A stretch of 38,127 bases of DNA from an uncultured Schlesneria sp. (GTDB taxonomy: Bacteria; Planctomycetota; Planctomycetia; Planctomycetales; Planctomycetaceae): contig CAIMFH010000150.1 of the NCBI GenBank assembly GCA_903840265.1, positions 1-38,127 on the forward strand, in the 5' to 3' direction. Positions 1 through 9,276 of this stretch are shown here, piece after piece. Each line of letters begins with the position of its first letter. Position 1 is the stretch's first letter. Made by a program: the position numbers and the translations under genes. The notes below the pieces were generated by a model, which was not told the DNA's origin, made no database searches, and worked only from the letters and a program-made list of their open reading frames with translations.

Positions 1-113
1 CAGAAATCACTAAGGGCACCAGCCACACTTTGTCAAAAACAGGGACCCCCCCAAAAACATGACATGGACTGACAAATTCTGCCAAATCGTAATGTTGCGG
101 ATGGTTTCCGCCT

Positions 114-195
114 GGGAGGGCGAAGCTCCTGCTGAGCCGTGCGTGTCATTGTGCGTCCATCAACTCGCGCGGCTCGGCGAGAGCCTCGCCCTCCC
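114..195. repeat. 82-bp imperfect palindromic dispersed repeat, copy 1
   Basis: The two ends read GGGAGGGCGAAGCTCCTG and GAGCCTCGCCCTCCC and pair over about 29 bases with few mismatches around a roughly 24-base centre. A second 82-bp copy lies at 20626-20707 in the opposite orientation. The loops also match once one copy is reverse complemented (core ATTGTG-GTCCATC), so this is one element family and not a chance hairpin. No reading frame or transposase is present. It resembles a REP or MITE-like unit. It sits upstream of the first M16 protease and fills most of the non-coding space at the window start. Confidence 0.85.
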
Positions 196-394
196 AAATA
201 CGCCATATCACACTCTCACGGGAAATAAGCCGTGTTTTGCCAATGGTTTACGATCGCTGATCTGTTCTAGAAATCTCGCAATTTGGAGCGTGAACTCGGG
301 GCTCGACTCTCGCGTGGCTCCGTTCGCTTGGATATCCTTTGTCCTGGCCATCAGGGATTGGCGGGCAGGTTCAGTTCATAAAGGAGTCGGTTCA

Positions 395-3109
395 ATGCGT
401 GGACGTTGGATATTTGGGTTGGTCGTGGCACTCGGCACCGCTGTCACAGCGTGCGCGGCTGATGCCAAGAAGATCGGCAGCGTCGAAGGGTTCACCGAAT
501 ACCAGTTCCCCAATGGCGTGAAGCTGGTCGTCTTCGTCGAACCGTCCAAGCCCAAGCTGACTGTCAACATGACCGTGCTGGTCGGTTCGCGTCACGAAGG
601 GTATGGCGAAGCCGGGATGGCTCACCTGCTCGAGCATATGCTGTTCAAGCCGACCGAAAAGCATCCGCAACCCGATCGCGATCTGCAGGAACGCGGAGCC
701 GACTACAACGGCACGACCTGGGTCGATCGCACCAACTACTACGAAACGCTCCCCGCATCCGACGAGAACCTGGAATTCGCCATCGCCTGGGAAGCCGATC
801 GCCTGATGAACTGCCCGATCAAGGCCGAGGATCTGGCGAGCGAGATGACCGTCGTCCGCAACGAATTCGAAATGGGCGAGAACAGCCCCAAGGGTGTGCT
901 CGAACAGCGGATGTTCGCGACCGCTTTCGAATGGCACAACTACGGCAAATCGACAATCGGAAATCGAGCCGACATTGAACGCGTTCCCGCCGACAGCCTG
1001 CGAGCCTTCTACAAGAAGTACTACCGTCCAGACAACATCGTGCTGTTCGTCGGTGGCCGCATCGACGAGGCGAAGGCTGTCGCATTGGTTGAAAAATACT
1101 TCGGACCTCTCAAAGCTCCCGCAGAGCCGATTCGTTCGACGTACACCGAAGAGCCCGCACAGGACGGCGAACGTCTGGTGACGTTGCGACGCGTCGGCAA
1201 AGTCGCTGTCGCCAGTGTCGTCTATCACATCCCCGCCGCGTCCGATCCCGACTTTGCCGCGGTCTCGGTGCTGGAAGCGATCATCTCGGCCGATAAGACG
1301 GGCCGACTGTACAAGTCCCTTGTTGAAACGAAACGCGCCGCCAAGATCGAAGGGGTCGCGTACCCATGGCATGATCCCAGTGGGATGATCTTCTCGGCCG
1401 AAGTCGCCGCGGGTAACGATCCGAATATCGTGGCCGAAGGGTTGCTGGACACCGTGCAGGGAGTGGTCGACAAGCCCGCGACTGAGGAAGAAGTCGAACG
1501 AGCCAAGCGGACACTGCTGAAGATCTGGGATCAACAATCGATCGACACGCCGAAGTTCCTGGTCGCCCTGACCGAATGGACTGGGGCAGGGGACTGGCGC
1601 CTGGCGTTCCTGTTCCGCGATCGACTCGGCAAGGTCAGCGTGGCTGACGTGAATCGCGTTGCCAAAAAATACCTGCAGACCACCAATCGCACCGTCGGCG
1701 TCTACGTTCCCACTACGGAACCACAGCGCACGCCGGTCGCGGCGACTCCCGATATCGCGGCCCTCGTGAAGGACTACAAAGGCCGTCCCGAGTTCTCCGT
1801 CGGCGAAGTCTTCGATCCGTCACCCGAAGCGATTGAAGCACGCGTGAAGCGTTCGACGATTGAAGGCGTGAAGTCGGCCGTGCTGACGAAGAAGAACCGC
1901 GGCGGTTCCGTCGTGTTGAAGTTGAACCTGCGATACGGCACCGCCAAGTCGCTGTTCGGATTGAGCACCCCCTGTTCGTTCCTGCCCGAACTGATGACGC
2001 GCGGGACGAAGAAGATGACTTCCGAACAACTGCAGGATCGACTCGATTCACTGCAGACAACATTGGTGGCCAGTGGTCGTCCTGGCGAAGCGGAATTTAC
2101 CATGCTGACCAAGCGTGAGTATCTGGTCGAAGCACTCGCCGTCTTGAAGCAAGTCCTGCGTGAGCCGACGCTGCCCGAGGCTGAGTTCGACGTGATGAAG
2201 CAACATCGTCACGGCACATTGGAAGAGCAATCGGCCGAACCGCAAGCACTGGCACCGCGAGCGGTTCAGCAGAAGCTCAGCCCTTATCCGGTGGGTGATG
2301 TTCGTTACGCTCCCGGCTTGCTCGAAGAGTTGAAGACCGTCGACGACATGGAGCTGTCCACAGTCAAGAAGATCTATGACGACTTCCTGGGAGCCTCGAA
2401 CGGCGAACTGGCGATTGTCGGCGACTTCGATGAGAAGACGTTGACCGCCGCGTTGACCGACATGCTCGGCGGTTGGAAGTCGAAGCAATCGTACGAGCGG
2501 ATCACACGCTCGGCCGACAAGCTGCCTGTCCCTGAGATGATCAAGATCAAAACTCCCGATAAGGCCAACGCGATGTACTTCGCCGGCCAGTTGATGGCGC
2601 TGAGCGACGAATCACCCGACTATCCTGCTTTGATCATCGGCAACGATGTTCTGGGGGGCAGCGGCTTTGCCTCACGCTTGATGGGTCGCATCCGCGAGAA
2701 GGAAGGCCTGTCGTATGGCGTCGGTTCGGTGTTCCGCGCGATGTCACTCGACAAGCGGGCGACCTTGTCGATCTATGCGATTGCCAACAACGACAACATT
2801 GGCAAAGTGGTCACGCTGGCTCGTGAAGAGACCGAGCGGATGTTGAAGGATGGTCTGACCGAAGAAGAACTGAACGAATCGAAGCGCGGTTACCTGACCT
2901 CACAACAGGCCAGCCGCGGCGATGATTCTCGCCTGGTGCAGGTGCTGGCTGATGCCTTGTTCACCGGACGAACGCTGAAGTTCCAGGCGTCGCTCGAAGA
3001 CGCCGTCAAGAAGTTGACTCGAGAACAGGTCCAAGCCGCCATGCAAAAGCACATCGATCCTTCGCGACTGGTGAACGCTGTGGCAGGCGACTTGCCGGAA
3101 TCGAAGTAA
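395..3109 (+). CDS. secreted M16 family zinc metalloprotease (first of a tandem pair)
   Basis: About 904 residues, the usual size of a two-lobed pitrilysin/insulinase (M16) peptidase. The ATG at 395 is chosen because an AAGGAG Shine-Dalgarno lies at 381-386 and it opens a signal peptide (basic MRGR, hydrophobic stretch, then TACAADA). The open frame extends upstream to 59 but runs through the 82-bp repeat, so that part is not coding. The inverted zinc motif HLLEH is at residues 77-81 (Glu80 catalytic), and the third ligand is probably the Glu of VVRNEFE near residue 157. The C-terminal lobe keeps the family's REKEGLSYGVGS substrate-binding segment and lacks a second HxxEH, as expected. Predicted to degrade peptides in the periplasm/paryphoplasm. 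The next gene is a paralogue in the same direction. The family call is firm; the substrate is unknown. Confidence 0.93.
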   Translation: MRGRWIFGLVVALGTAVTACAADAKKIGSVEGFTEYQFPNGVKLVVFVEPSKPKLTVNMTVLVGSRHEGYGEAGMAHLLEHMLFKPTEKHPQPDRDLQERGADYNGTTWVDRTNYYETLPASDENLEFAIAWEADRLMNCPIKAEDLASEMTVVRNEFEMGENSPKGVLEQRMFATAFEWHNYGKSTIGNRADIERVPADSLRAFYKKYYRPDNIVLFVGGRIDEAKAVALVEKYFGPLKAPAEPIRSTYTEEPAQDGERLVTLRRVGKVAVASVVYHIPAASDPDFAAVSVLEAIISADKTGRLYKSLVETKRAAKIEGVAYPWHDPSGMIFSAEVAAGNDPNIVAEGLLDTVQGVVDKPATEEEVERAKRTLLKIWDQQSIDTPKFLVALTEWTGAGDWRLAFLFRDRLGKVSVADVNRVAKKYLQTTNRTVGVYVPTTEPQRTPVAATPDIAALVKDYKGRPEFSVGEVFDPSPEAIEARVKRSTIEGVKSAVLTKKNRGGSVVLKLNLRYGTAKSLFGLSTPCSFLPELMTRGTKKMTSEQLQDRLDSLQTTLVASGRPGEAEFTMLTKREYLVEALAVLKQVLREPTLPEAEFDVMKQHRHGTLEEQSAEPQALAPRAVQQKLSPYPVGDVRYAPGLLEELKTVDDMELSTVKKIYDDFLGASNGELAIVGDFDEKTLTAALTDMLGGWKSKQSYERITRSADKLPVPEMIKIKTPDKANAMYFAGQLMALSDESPDYPALIIGNDVLGGSGFASRLMGRIREKEGLSYGVGSVFRAMSLDKRATLSIYAIANNDNIGKVVTLAREETERMLKDGLTEEELNESKRGYLTSQQASRGDDSRLVQVLADALFTGRTLKFQASLEDAVKKLTREQVQAAMQKHIDPSRLVNAVAGDLPESK

Positions 3110-3132
3110 GACTGCCTGATGTTCGACTCTGG

Positions 3133-3215
3133 GTGCCACGGTTTTGGAGTCTTTCGACAAGGCCGTGTCTTTGATCAAAGACACGGCCACACTGAAGACG
3201 GTGAGACCGTGGCAC
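3133..3215. repeat. 83-bp palindromic element with 28-bp perfect inner palindrome
   Basis: The ends are GTGCCACGGT and ACCGTGGCAC as inverted repeats. Inside, 3161-3188 is a perfect 28-bp palindrome centred on TTTGATCAAA. The left half (GGTTTTGGAGTC-TTTCGACAAGGCCGTGTC) is recognisable, inverted and degraded, at 34321-34372, and its first 21 bases again at 34699-34719. It lies between the two M16 protease genes. The strong hairpin could attenuate or terminate transcription between them, but there is no U-tract. Confidence 0.8.
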
Positions 3216-3379
3216 ACGAAGCAAAATCTGAATCAGCAATCATTGGGCACGGTCATATTGATGCAAGTCAATCAACATGTTCGATCAGAACGCGCGAGTT
3301 CCCTTGGCGGAACGCTGCTGCTACGATTCGACCACAATCTCGAGCCGTTCTGATCGATACATGGAAGGAGTCGCTCTCG

Positions 3380-6139
3380 ATGCCGAAACGTCTACTGTTG
3401 TTCCTGCTGCCGGCCTTGTTCTATGCAGCGAACTGGTCCCCTCTTCACGCCGCCGAAGCATCCAAACCCATGAGCATTACGTCCATCGAAGGCATCAGCG
3501 AATACCGGTTGGAAAACGGTCTGAAGATTCTGCTGTTCCCAGACCCCTCCAAGCCGAGCGTCACCGTGAACATGACGGTCTTCGTCGGTTCGCGACATGA
3601 AGGCTACGGCGAAGCGGGGATGGCCCACTTGCTCGAGCATATGCTCTTCAAAGGCACGCCCGATCACCCCAGTGTCCCCAAAGCCCTGCAAGCGCGAGGA
3701 GCCCAGTTCAACGGAACCACGTGGCTCGATCGCACAAACTATTTCGAGACGTTGTCGGCCAATGACGACAACCTGGAATTCGCGATTCGCCTGGAAGCGG
3801 ATCGCATGGTCAACAGCTTCGTCAAAGCAGAAGACCTGGCTTCCGAAATGACGGTGGTGCGCAATGAATTCGAGCGCGGCGAAAATTCGCCGCATTCGAT
3901 TCTGGCTCAACGCATGACCAGTGCCGCCTTCAACTGGCACAACTACGGCAAGTCGACGATCGGCAATCGAGCCGACATCGAACGCGTCCCCGTCGAGAAG
4001 CTGCGAGAGTTTTACAAGAAGTACTATCAACCCGACAACGCGGTGGTCATCGTCGCGGGTCGGTTCGAAAAAGAACGAGCTCTGGAATTAATCGGCAAGT
4101 ACTTCGGGGCGATCCCCAAGCCAACCCGCAAGCTCGACCAGACCTATACGGAAGAGCCGCCACAAGACGGAGAGCGATCTGTCACATTGCGTCGCGTCGG
4201 TGAAGTCGCCGTCGTCGGTGCGCTGTATCACATCCCGCCCGGTGGCCATGCCGATTTCGCCGCGATCGATGTGCTGGAAGCGATCCTCACGATGGAACCT
4301 TCGGGGCGGCTCTACAAATCGCTCGTGGAAAAGAAGAAGGCGGCCAGCGTTGGCGGGGCGGCTTACGCGCTGCACGATCCCGGATTCTTGCGCTTCATGG
4401 CCGAAGTCGCTTCAGGCAACACGCCCGAAGCGGTGCTCGACACGTTGCTCGATACGATCGCCGTCGTCGTCGATCAAGGCGTAAAAGAGGAAGAAGTTGA
4501 TCGAGCCAAGCAGCGATTGCTGAAAGATCGCGAAGTCGAAGCCTCTAATAGTGGTCGCATCGCGGTGCAACTTAGCGAGTGGGCTGCTCAAGGTGATTGG
4601 CGATTGTACTTCATCTATCGCGATCGCCTGGAGCAAGTGAGCGTGAAGGATGTCAATCGCGTTGCCGCGGCCTATCTGCAGGCCAGCAATCGCACGATCG
4701 GCATCTATGTTCCCACCAAGGAAGCTCAACGAACACCGATTCCGCAGCAGCCCAATCTGAAGGAAATGATCGGGGATTATAAGGGTCGCGAAGAGACCAG
4801 CATGGGCGAGAACTTTGATGTCGCTCCCGAGAAGATCGAAGCTCGCACCAAACGGACCAAGATCGAAGGACTCGATGCTGCGTTGTTGCCGAAGAAGACT
4901 CGCGGTAATACCGTCGTCCTGCGGATGACACTGCGATACGGCACGGAGAAGTCGCTGTTTAATCAGGCGACGGTCACCGAGTTTATGCCGTCCATGATGA
5001 CGAAGGGGACCAAGCATCTGACGCGGCAGCAGATCCGCGACTTGCTCGACCAGAACACGGCGTCGCTGGGGGCCTCGGGTTCACCGGGCGAAGCGTCGTT
5101 CGTCCTGCAAACCAAGCGAGACAAGCTGCCAGCCGTACTGGACCTGCTGCGTCAAATCCTGCGTGAGCCTGCATTCCCAGCATCCGAATTGGACATTCTC
5201 AAGCAGGGGCAGAAAGCGGATCTCGAACAGGCGTTGACTGACCCGCAGCAACTGGCTGTCCGTCCGGTTCGTCGGGCTCTCAGTCCTTATCCGGTGGGCG
5301 ACGTTCGCTACTATCCAACGATCGAAGAAGAGATCAAGCTGGCCGACTCCTTAACGGTTGGCGGGATCAAACAGCTTTACACGGACTTCCTGGGAGCCCA
5401 GGCCGGCCAAATCGTGGTCGTGGGTGACTTCGATGAAGACGCGACGGTGTCGGCGATCTCGGCGATGCTAAAGGGCTGGAAGTCGTCGCAGCCGTATGAA
5501 AGGATCGTTCGCAAGGGCGATGTCGAGATCAAGGCGGACACGATCAAGATCGAAACGCCTGATAAGGCCAATGCCTTCTACTTCTCAGGCAGCATGATCC
5601 CGATGCGAGATGATGATCCCGACTATCCCGCGCTAGTTCTCGGCAACTACATCCTCGGGGCCGGGGCGTTGTCCTCGCGACTGGGTGATCGGATCCGTCA
5701 GAAGGAAGGGCTGTCGTACGGCGTCGGCTCATCCTTCGGAGCCAGTTCGCTCGACAAGCGAGCCACGCTCACGATGTATGCGATCTATAACCCCGCGAAT
5801 CTGGAGAAGTTGACGACTGCGATCAGCGAAGAACTCGACAAGATTCTGGAAACGGGTGTGACTCAGAAAGAACTGGACGAAGCCCGCAAGGGTTATTTGC
5901 AGCGACAAGAGGTCTCGCGAACCGAAGATTCCAATCTGTCTCAGATCTTAGAATCGACGCTGTTGGCGAATCGGACGATGGAATATTTCACCAGGCAGGA
6001 AGAAACGATTCAGGCTCTTACTCCTGAGAAAGTTCGGGAAGTGCTGCGAAAACGCATCGATCCAGCCAAGATCTTGACGGTCGTCGCCGGAGACTGGGCC
6101 GCTGTTGCGAAGAAAGCCGCTGCGGGCGACAAAAAATAG
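3380..6139 (+). CDS. secreted M16 family zinc metalloprotease (second of a tandem pair)
   Basis: About 919 residues. The ATG at 3380 follows AAGGAG (3365-3370) by nine bases and begins a clear signal peptide (MPKRLLLFLLPALF, ending near HAAEA). The longer open frame back to 3119 crosses the 83-bp repeat and is discarded. The zinc motif HLLEH is at residues 83-87, with the probable third ligand near Glu163 in VVRNEFE. The C-terminal lobe carries RQKEGLSYGVGS. It shares many identical blocks with the preceding gene, such as GYGEAGMAHLLEHML, NYGKSTIGNRADIERVP and SPYPVGDVRY, so the pair arose by duplication. M16B enzymes often act as two-subunit pairs with one inactive subunit; here both subunits keep the full zinc site. 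A rho-independent terminator follows at 6174. Confidence 0.93.
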   Translation: MPKRLLLFLLPALFYAANWSPLHAAEASKPMSITSIEGISEYRLENGLKILLFPDPSKPSVTVNMTVFVGSRHEGYGEAGMAHLLEHMLFKGTPDHPSVPKALQARGAQFNGTTWLDRTNYFETLSANDDNLEFAIRLEADRMVNSFVKAEDLASEMTVVRNEFERGENSPHSILAQRMTSAAFNWHNYGKSTIGNRADIERVPVEKLREFYKKYYQPDNAVVIVAGRFEKERALELIGKYFGAIPKPTRKLDQTYTEEPPQDGERSVTLRRVGEVAVVGALYHIPPGGHADFAAIDVLEAILTMEPSGRLYKSLVEKKKAASVGGAAYALHDPGFLRFMAEVASGNTPEAVLDTLLDTIAVVVDQGVKEEEVDRAKQRLLKDREVEASNSGRIAVQLSEWAAQGDWRLYFIYRDRLEQVSVKDVNRVAAAYLQASNRTIGIYVPTKEAQRTPIPQQPNLKEMIGDYKGREETSMGENFDVAPEKIEARTKRTKIEGLDAALLPKKTRGNTVVLRMTLRYGTEKSLFNQATVTEFMPSMMTKGTKHLTRQQIRDLLDQNTASLGASGSPGEASFVLQTKRDKLPAVLDLLRQILREPAFPASELDILKQGQKADLEQALTDPQQLAVRPVRRALSPYPVGDVRYYPTIEEEIKLADSLTVGGIKQLYTDFLGAQAGQIVVVGDFDEDATVSAISAMLKGWKSSQPYERIVRKGDVEIKADTIKIETPDKANAFYFSGSMIPMRDDDPDYPALVLGNYILGAGALSSRLGDRIRQKEGLSYGVGSSFGASSLDKRATLTMYAIYNPANLEKLTTAISEELDKILETGVTQKELDEARKGYLQRQEVSRTEDSNLSQILESTLLANRTMEYFTRQEETIQALTPEKVREVLRKRIDPAKILTVVAGDWAAVAKKAAAGDKK

Positions 6140-6173
6140 TCTCTCGTTTTGCCGCGAATGCCTGTTCAACGTG

Positions 6174-6211
6174 CAAGCCGATGTCGATTCCGACATCGGC
6201 TTGTATTTTTT
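6174..6211 (+). terminator. rho-independent terminator after the M16 pair
   Basis: A perfect 13-bp stem (6174-6186 with 6191-6203, CAAGCCGATGTCG and its complement) has a four-base ATTC loop and is followed by TATTTTTT. It lies 35 bases after the stop codon of the second protease. Confidence 0.92.
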
Positions 6212-6639
6212 GTGGATATCAAAGAGAGGCTTTCGGCAAGCCGCAAAGAATCATCTGGCCACACGGATCTGTCGCAATTCTCATTGCCACCAAACAGTTT
6301 CTTCACGCAGTCCCCTTATGCTGCTTTCCGAAACGACTCGCTGTAACCGCGTCGAAGAAGCATCGAAGGAGGATATGAATTGCAGAGAATTATGCCGCTG
6401 GCATGGCATCTGCTTCAGATGATTGCTGTCAAGGGAATGACGTCCTTATAGCCTAATACCTGATTAATCCAACCGTAGCTCGACCCCGCCTGAATCCCAC
6501 CGTCCAGCCTGTCGCTGTCGATCAGCGATTCGGCACTACAACCGAAAATTAACGCCTCGGGCCAATGAGCAGTCTCGCTCACGATGAGATCGCTGCGTAG
6601 AAAATCTGCGCTGAGATCAGCTTTTGGAAGGATCATGGA
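6212..6639. other. intergenic region without a recognisable gene
   Basis: No convincing gene was seen. There is a strong AAGGAGG at 6366-6372, but the ATG only two bases further on (6375) opens a 15-residue peptide with three cysteines, and another ATG at 6392 opens an 18-residue peptide. Both may be decayed remains. A 73-codon frame on the minus strand (6415-6636) has no recognisable motif. Confidence 0.5.
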
Positions 6640-7734
6640 ATGAACGCAGTCCGGTCTAAAACACTCTCTCGGTCAGCAAGTCGCCGAGGATTGATTGCGA
6701 TCAGCGAAATGCTGGTCATGGTCGTTGCACTCGTTGGGCTATTCTGGCTGGGTTCGCAACTGGTCGCATCTGTTGGCAGCGTGCCTGCTTCCGCTGCAAA
6801 AGCAAACTCGTGTTCAGATCGCCGCGTCTATCGGATCCTGGCCGAGAAGGATGGTGAGAAGCTGTGGATTTATCGACCGAACGATGGGATCGTGCGAATT
6901 GAACTAGCGACGAAAGAGATCGATCTGACGTTGCCACTGTCCGGGATCGAAGTCACTGCGGTCTCGCACAGCAGCGACGGCTCGACGACTTTGCTGTGCG
7001 GCTTGAATGGGTCGGTCATGCTCTTCCACGGTAATCAGGAAGCGAAAACATCTCGAATCGAGAAGCGAGATGATTTCGTTCTGGAAGCGGCTGTCTCTGA
7101 GAACGGGTCGACAGCGGTGGCGGTGACCATGTCTGGTCAAGTGATGGGATGGCGGCAATCATCAACCGAGCCCGAAGAATTCTCGTACACCCTGGAAGAC
7201 CATTCGCATCTCGTGCGATGCTCATTGAATGCCGCAGGAACCAGACTGAGCGTTGCGCGGCAAAACGGAAAAGTGACGTTTCACGAACCGACCACCGGAG
7301 TTGAAGTAGGTGAGCCGTTGCGGGCTGACGATGAATGGCGACAAGGGGCTGAATGCATCGGGTTCACGACCAGTGTTGATGAGCAGTTCCTTGGCGTAGT
7401 CACCTCGACAGGCAAGGTTCGAGTTTACAATCTGGCCAGTCACGAGGTCGTGTTTCAGAGCACGAGTGCCAAGAATACTTCGGCTTCCCGTGTCACGGCT
7501 TTCGCGATCTCGAGTGACGCCAAACAGATCGCGATGGCCACGAATACGGCCACTGAGATTCAGCTTTGGAATCTGGAGACTGGAGAACAAGATCAAAATC
7601 TGAGCGGCCATACTGGCATCGTCCGCTCGATCCAGTTTTCGCCGGTGATGAATCGACTGTACTCAGGCAGCTATGACGGTACTGTTCGCGAATGGTCGCT
7701 CGACACGTTTAAGCAGTTGCGAATCATCGATTGA
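6640..7734 (+). CDS. membrane-anchored WD40-repeat-like protein
   Basis: 364 residues. The ATG at 6640 follows GGAAGGA (6626-6632). Residues about 19-45 form one hydrophobic segment after a basic N-terminus, giving an N-in anchored protein whose repeats lie outside the cytoplasm. The remainder is a chain of WD40-type blades, best seen at the end: a segment ending in IQLWNLETGEQ, then LSGHTGIVRSIQFSP, LYSGSYDGTVREWSLDT. Earlier blades are more degenerate (GLNGSVMLFHG, SGQVMGWRQ, NGKVTFHEPTTG, TGKVRVYNLAS), so about six to seven blades would form one propeller. Probably a scaffold for protein contacts; partner unknown. It appears to be a single-gene unit followed by a hairpin at 7769. Confidence 0.8.
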   Translation: MNAVRSKTLSRSASRRGLIAISEMLVMVVALVGLFWLGSQLVASVGSVPASAAKANSCSDRRVYRILAEKDGEKLWIYRPNDGIVRIELATKEIDLTLPLSGIEVTAVSHSSDGSTTLLCGLNGSVMLFHGNQEAKTSRIEKRDDFVLEAAVSENGSTAVAVTMSGQVMGWRQSSTEPEEFSYTLEDHSHLVRCSLNAAGTRLSVARQNGKVTFHEPTTGVEVGEPLRADDEWRQGAECIGFTTSVDEQFLGVVTSTGKVRVYNLASHEVVFQSTSAKNTSASRVTAFAISSDAKQIAMATNTATEIQLWNLETGEQDQNLSGHTGIVRSIQFSPVMNRLYSGSYDGTVREWSLDTFKQLRIID

Positions 7735-7768
7735 GGACTTGAAGCGACGCTGATCCGTTGCCATCTAC

Positions 7769-7808
7769 CAGCGTCCCTGACTGATCTCAGTTAGGGGCGC
7801 TGATTTTC
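7769..7808 (+). terminator. probable terminator hairpin after the WD40 gene
   Basis: Bases 7769-7784 pair with 7787-7802 over 16 positions (two G-T pairs) with only a two-base gap, then ATTTTCTT follows. It begins 35 bases after the stop codon. Confidence 0.75.
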
Positions 7809-7933
7809 TTGGCAATCATGAGTCCAGGCATGCCTCTGGGCAGACGACATGAAGAGGAGCTGGCACCTCAATAAAAGAGGCCGGCCGGCTTACGCCGCCC
7901 CGCTCAGGAAGGCAACAGCCGCGCATCACTCAT

Positions 7934-9247
7934 CTAGCTGAAGAGTTCTTGGATGACCGCTCCGCCTTCAATCAGTTTCACGGGTCGGTTGTCCGTGGTC
8001 TGATACTCGTCGTCCGGTTTCATTCCCATGACGTGGCAGAAGGTCTGGCACAGGTCGGCGACGCTGATCGCGCGATCCGTCACATCGATGCCGTCGGGAT
8101 CGGTCGCTCCAATCACCTGACCGCCGCGAACGCCAGCCCCGGACATCACGACAGGCCAGCCCTTCGCGTAGTGATCGCGGCCGCCGTCGGGTTTAATTTT
8201 CGGGGTCCGTCCGAACTCACCCATCCAGACCACCAGGGTGTTGTCGAGCATCCCGCGATCGGCCAGATCCGTGAGCAAAGTTGAATAGGCGGGGTCGACT
8301 TCCGCCGCCAGATAAGGTGTGTCGCGAAAGCCGTTGTTGTGTGTGTCCCAGCCTGCGTCGTTTCGATCACCAGTGCTGATCACTTCGACGAAGCTCACTC
8401 CTTGCTCGACAAGCCGACGAGCCAGCAGGCAGCCTTGTCCGAAGTTCGTTCGGCCATAGGCATCGCGCAACGGGGCCGGTTCGCGATCCAGATCAAACGT
8501 CTCCAGTCGGGGACTTAGCACGAAACGGGCTGTTCGATCATAGATCGACTTTTTATCAGCCACCTCTTTGGCACCGCCGGTGGCTTCGAACTGTGAATCG
8601 AATCGATCGGCCAGCGCCAAGCGCCGCCGCAAGGTGTCGGCGGGGACGACGGGACGAACATTCGGTGGCAGTGACCCCGCTTCGTCGACGTTAAACGATG
8701 AGTACTTCACCCCCAGCACGCCGGCGTCGACATCGCGTGTTTTGATCCGTGGCTTGCCGATGCGCACGAACGCCGGAAGCTCCTGATCCAGGACTTCGCG
8801 ATCGCGTGCGACCAGGGAACCGAACGTCGGGTACCGCAAAGCGGGCGTCGGGGGATAGCCGGTCCGCACATGCGTGATGGCGCGATCATGCTCGGCCTCG
8901 GGAGTCCGCATCGAGCGGATCACGGCGAGCTTGTCCATCATCATCGCCGTCTGCGGCCAGAAGTCGGCGAACTGCACGCCCGGGACCGTCGTTGAGATCG
9001 CTCGGGCCGGTCCTTGATTGGGCGAACCGACCTTGGGATTGAACGTGTCGTATTGACTCGGCCCGCCGTCCATCCAAAGCAGGATAATCGACTTGCCTTG
9101 CTTCTGTAGTTCGGACGCCTGAGCCACCAGCAGATCGCGCCAACCCAACGTCAGCACACCCGCTCCGACACCCAGGCTGGCCATAAACTCGCGCCGGCGG
9201 GTCAGGCCGTTCCGATCGACAGTCAAATCAAGCAGCGAGGCTGGCAT
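7934..9247 (-). CDS. DUF1501 family Tat-exported protein
   Basis: About 437 residues from ATG 9247; an in-frame TTG at 9265 would add six. The N-terminus has a twin-arginine signal (LTRRREFMASLGVGAGVLTLG). The core is typical DUF1501, a family related in fold to sulfatases/alkaline phosphatases: SIILLWMDGGPSQYDTF, RSMRTPEAEHDRAITHVRTG, VVWMGEFGRTPKI, GRDHYAKGWPVVMSGAG. These Asp/His-rich blocks resemble a metal site, but no reaction is established for the family. It lies 29 bases downstream of a DUF1549/DUF1553 gene on the same strand, the recurring planctomycete pair; expansion of such pairs is characteristic of the phylum. Likely exported and co-transcribed with its neighbour. Confidence 0.93.
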   Translation of the reverse strand: MPASLLDLTVDRNGLTRRREFMASLGVGAGVLTLGWRDLLVAQASELQKQGKSIILLWMDGGPSQYDTFNPKVGSPNQGPARAISTTVPGVQFADFWPQTAMMMDKLAVIRSMRTPEAEHDRAITHVRTGYPPTPALRYPTFGSLVARDREVLDQELPAFVRIGKPRIKTRDVDAGVLGVKYSSFNVDEAGSLPPNVRPVVPADTLRRRLALADRFDSQFEATGGAKEVADKKSIYDRTARFVLSPRLETFDLDREPAPLRDAYGRTNFGQGCLLARRLVEQGVSFVEVISTGDRNDAGWDTHNNGFRDTPYLAAEVDPAYSTLLTDLADRGMLDNTLVVWMGEFGRTPKIKPDGGRDHYAKGWPVVMSGAGVRGGQVIGATDPDGIDVTDRAISVADLCQTFCHVMGMKPDDEYQTTDNRPVKLIEGGAVIQELFS

Positions 9248-9276
9248 CTTCAATCCCGATCGCAACAGACAGGGGC

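Noticed and set aside
59-394. N-terminal extension of the first M16 protease by 112 residues
   Set aside because: The extension translates the 82-bp palindromic repeat and lacks gene character; ATG 395 has a good ribosome site and signal peptide.
392-1537. 381-codon minus-strand frame
   Set aside because: Antisense shadow of the M16 protease gene.
6415-6636. 73-codon minus-strand frame in the gap before the WD40 gene
   Set aside because: No recognisable motif, no ribosome site, and it overlaps the likely promoter of the next gene.
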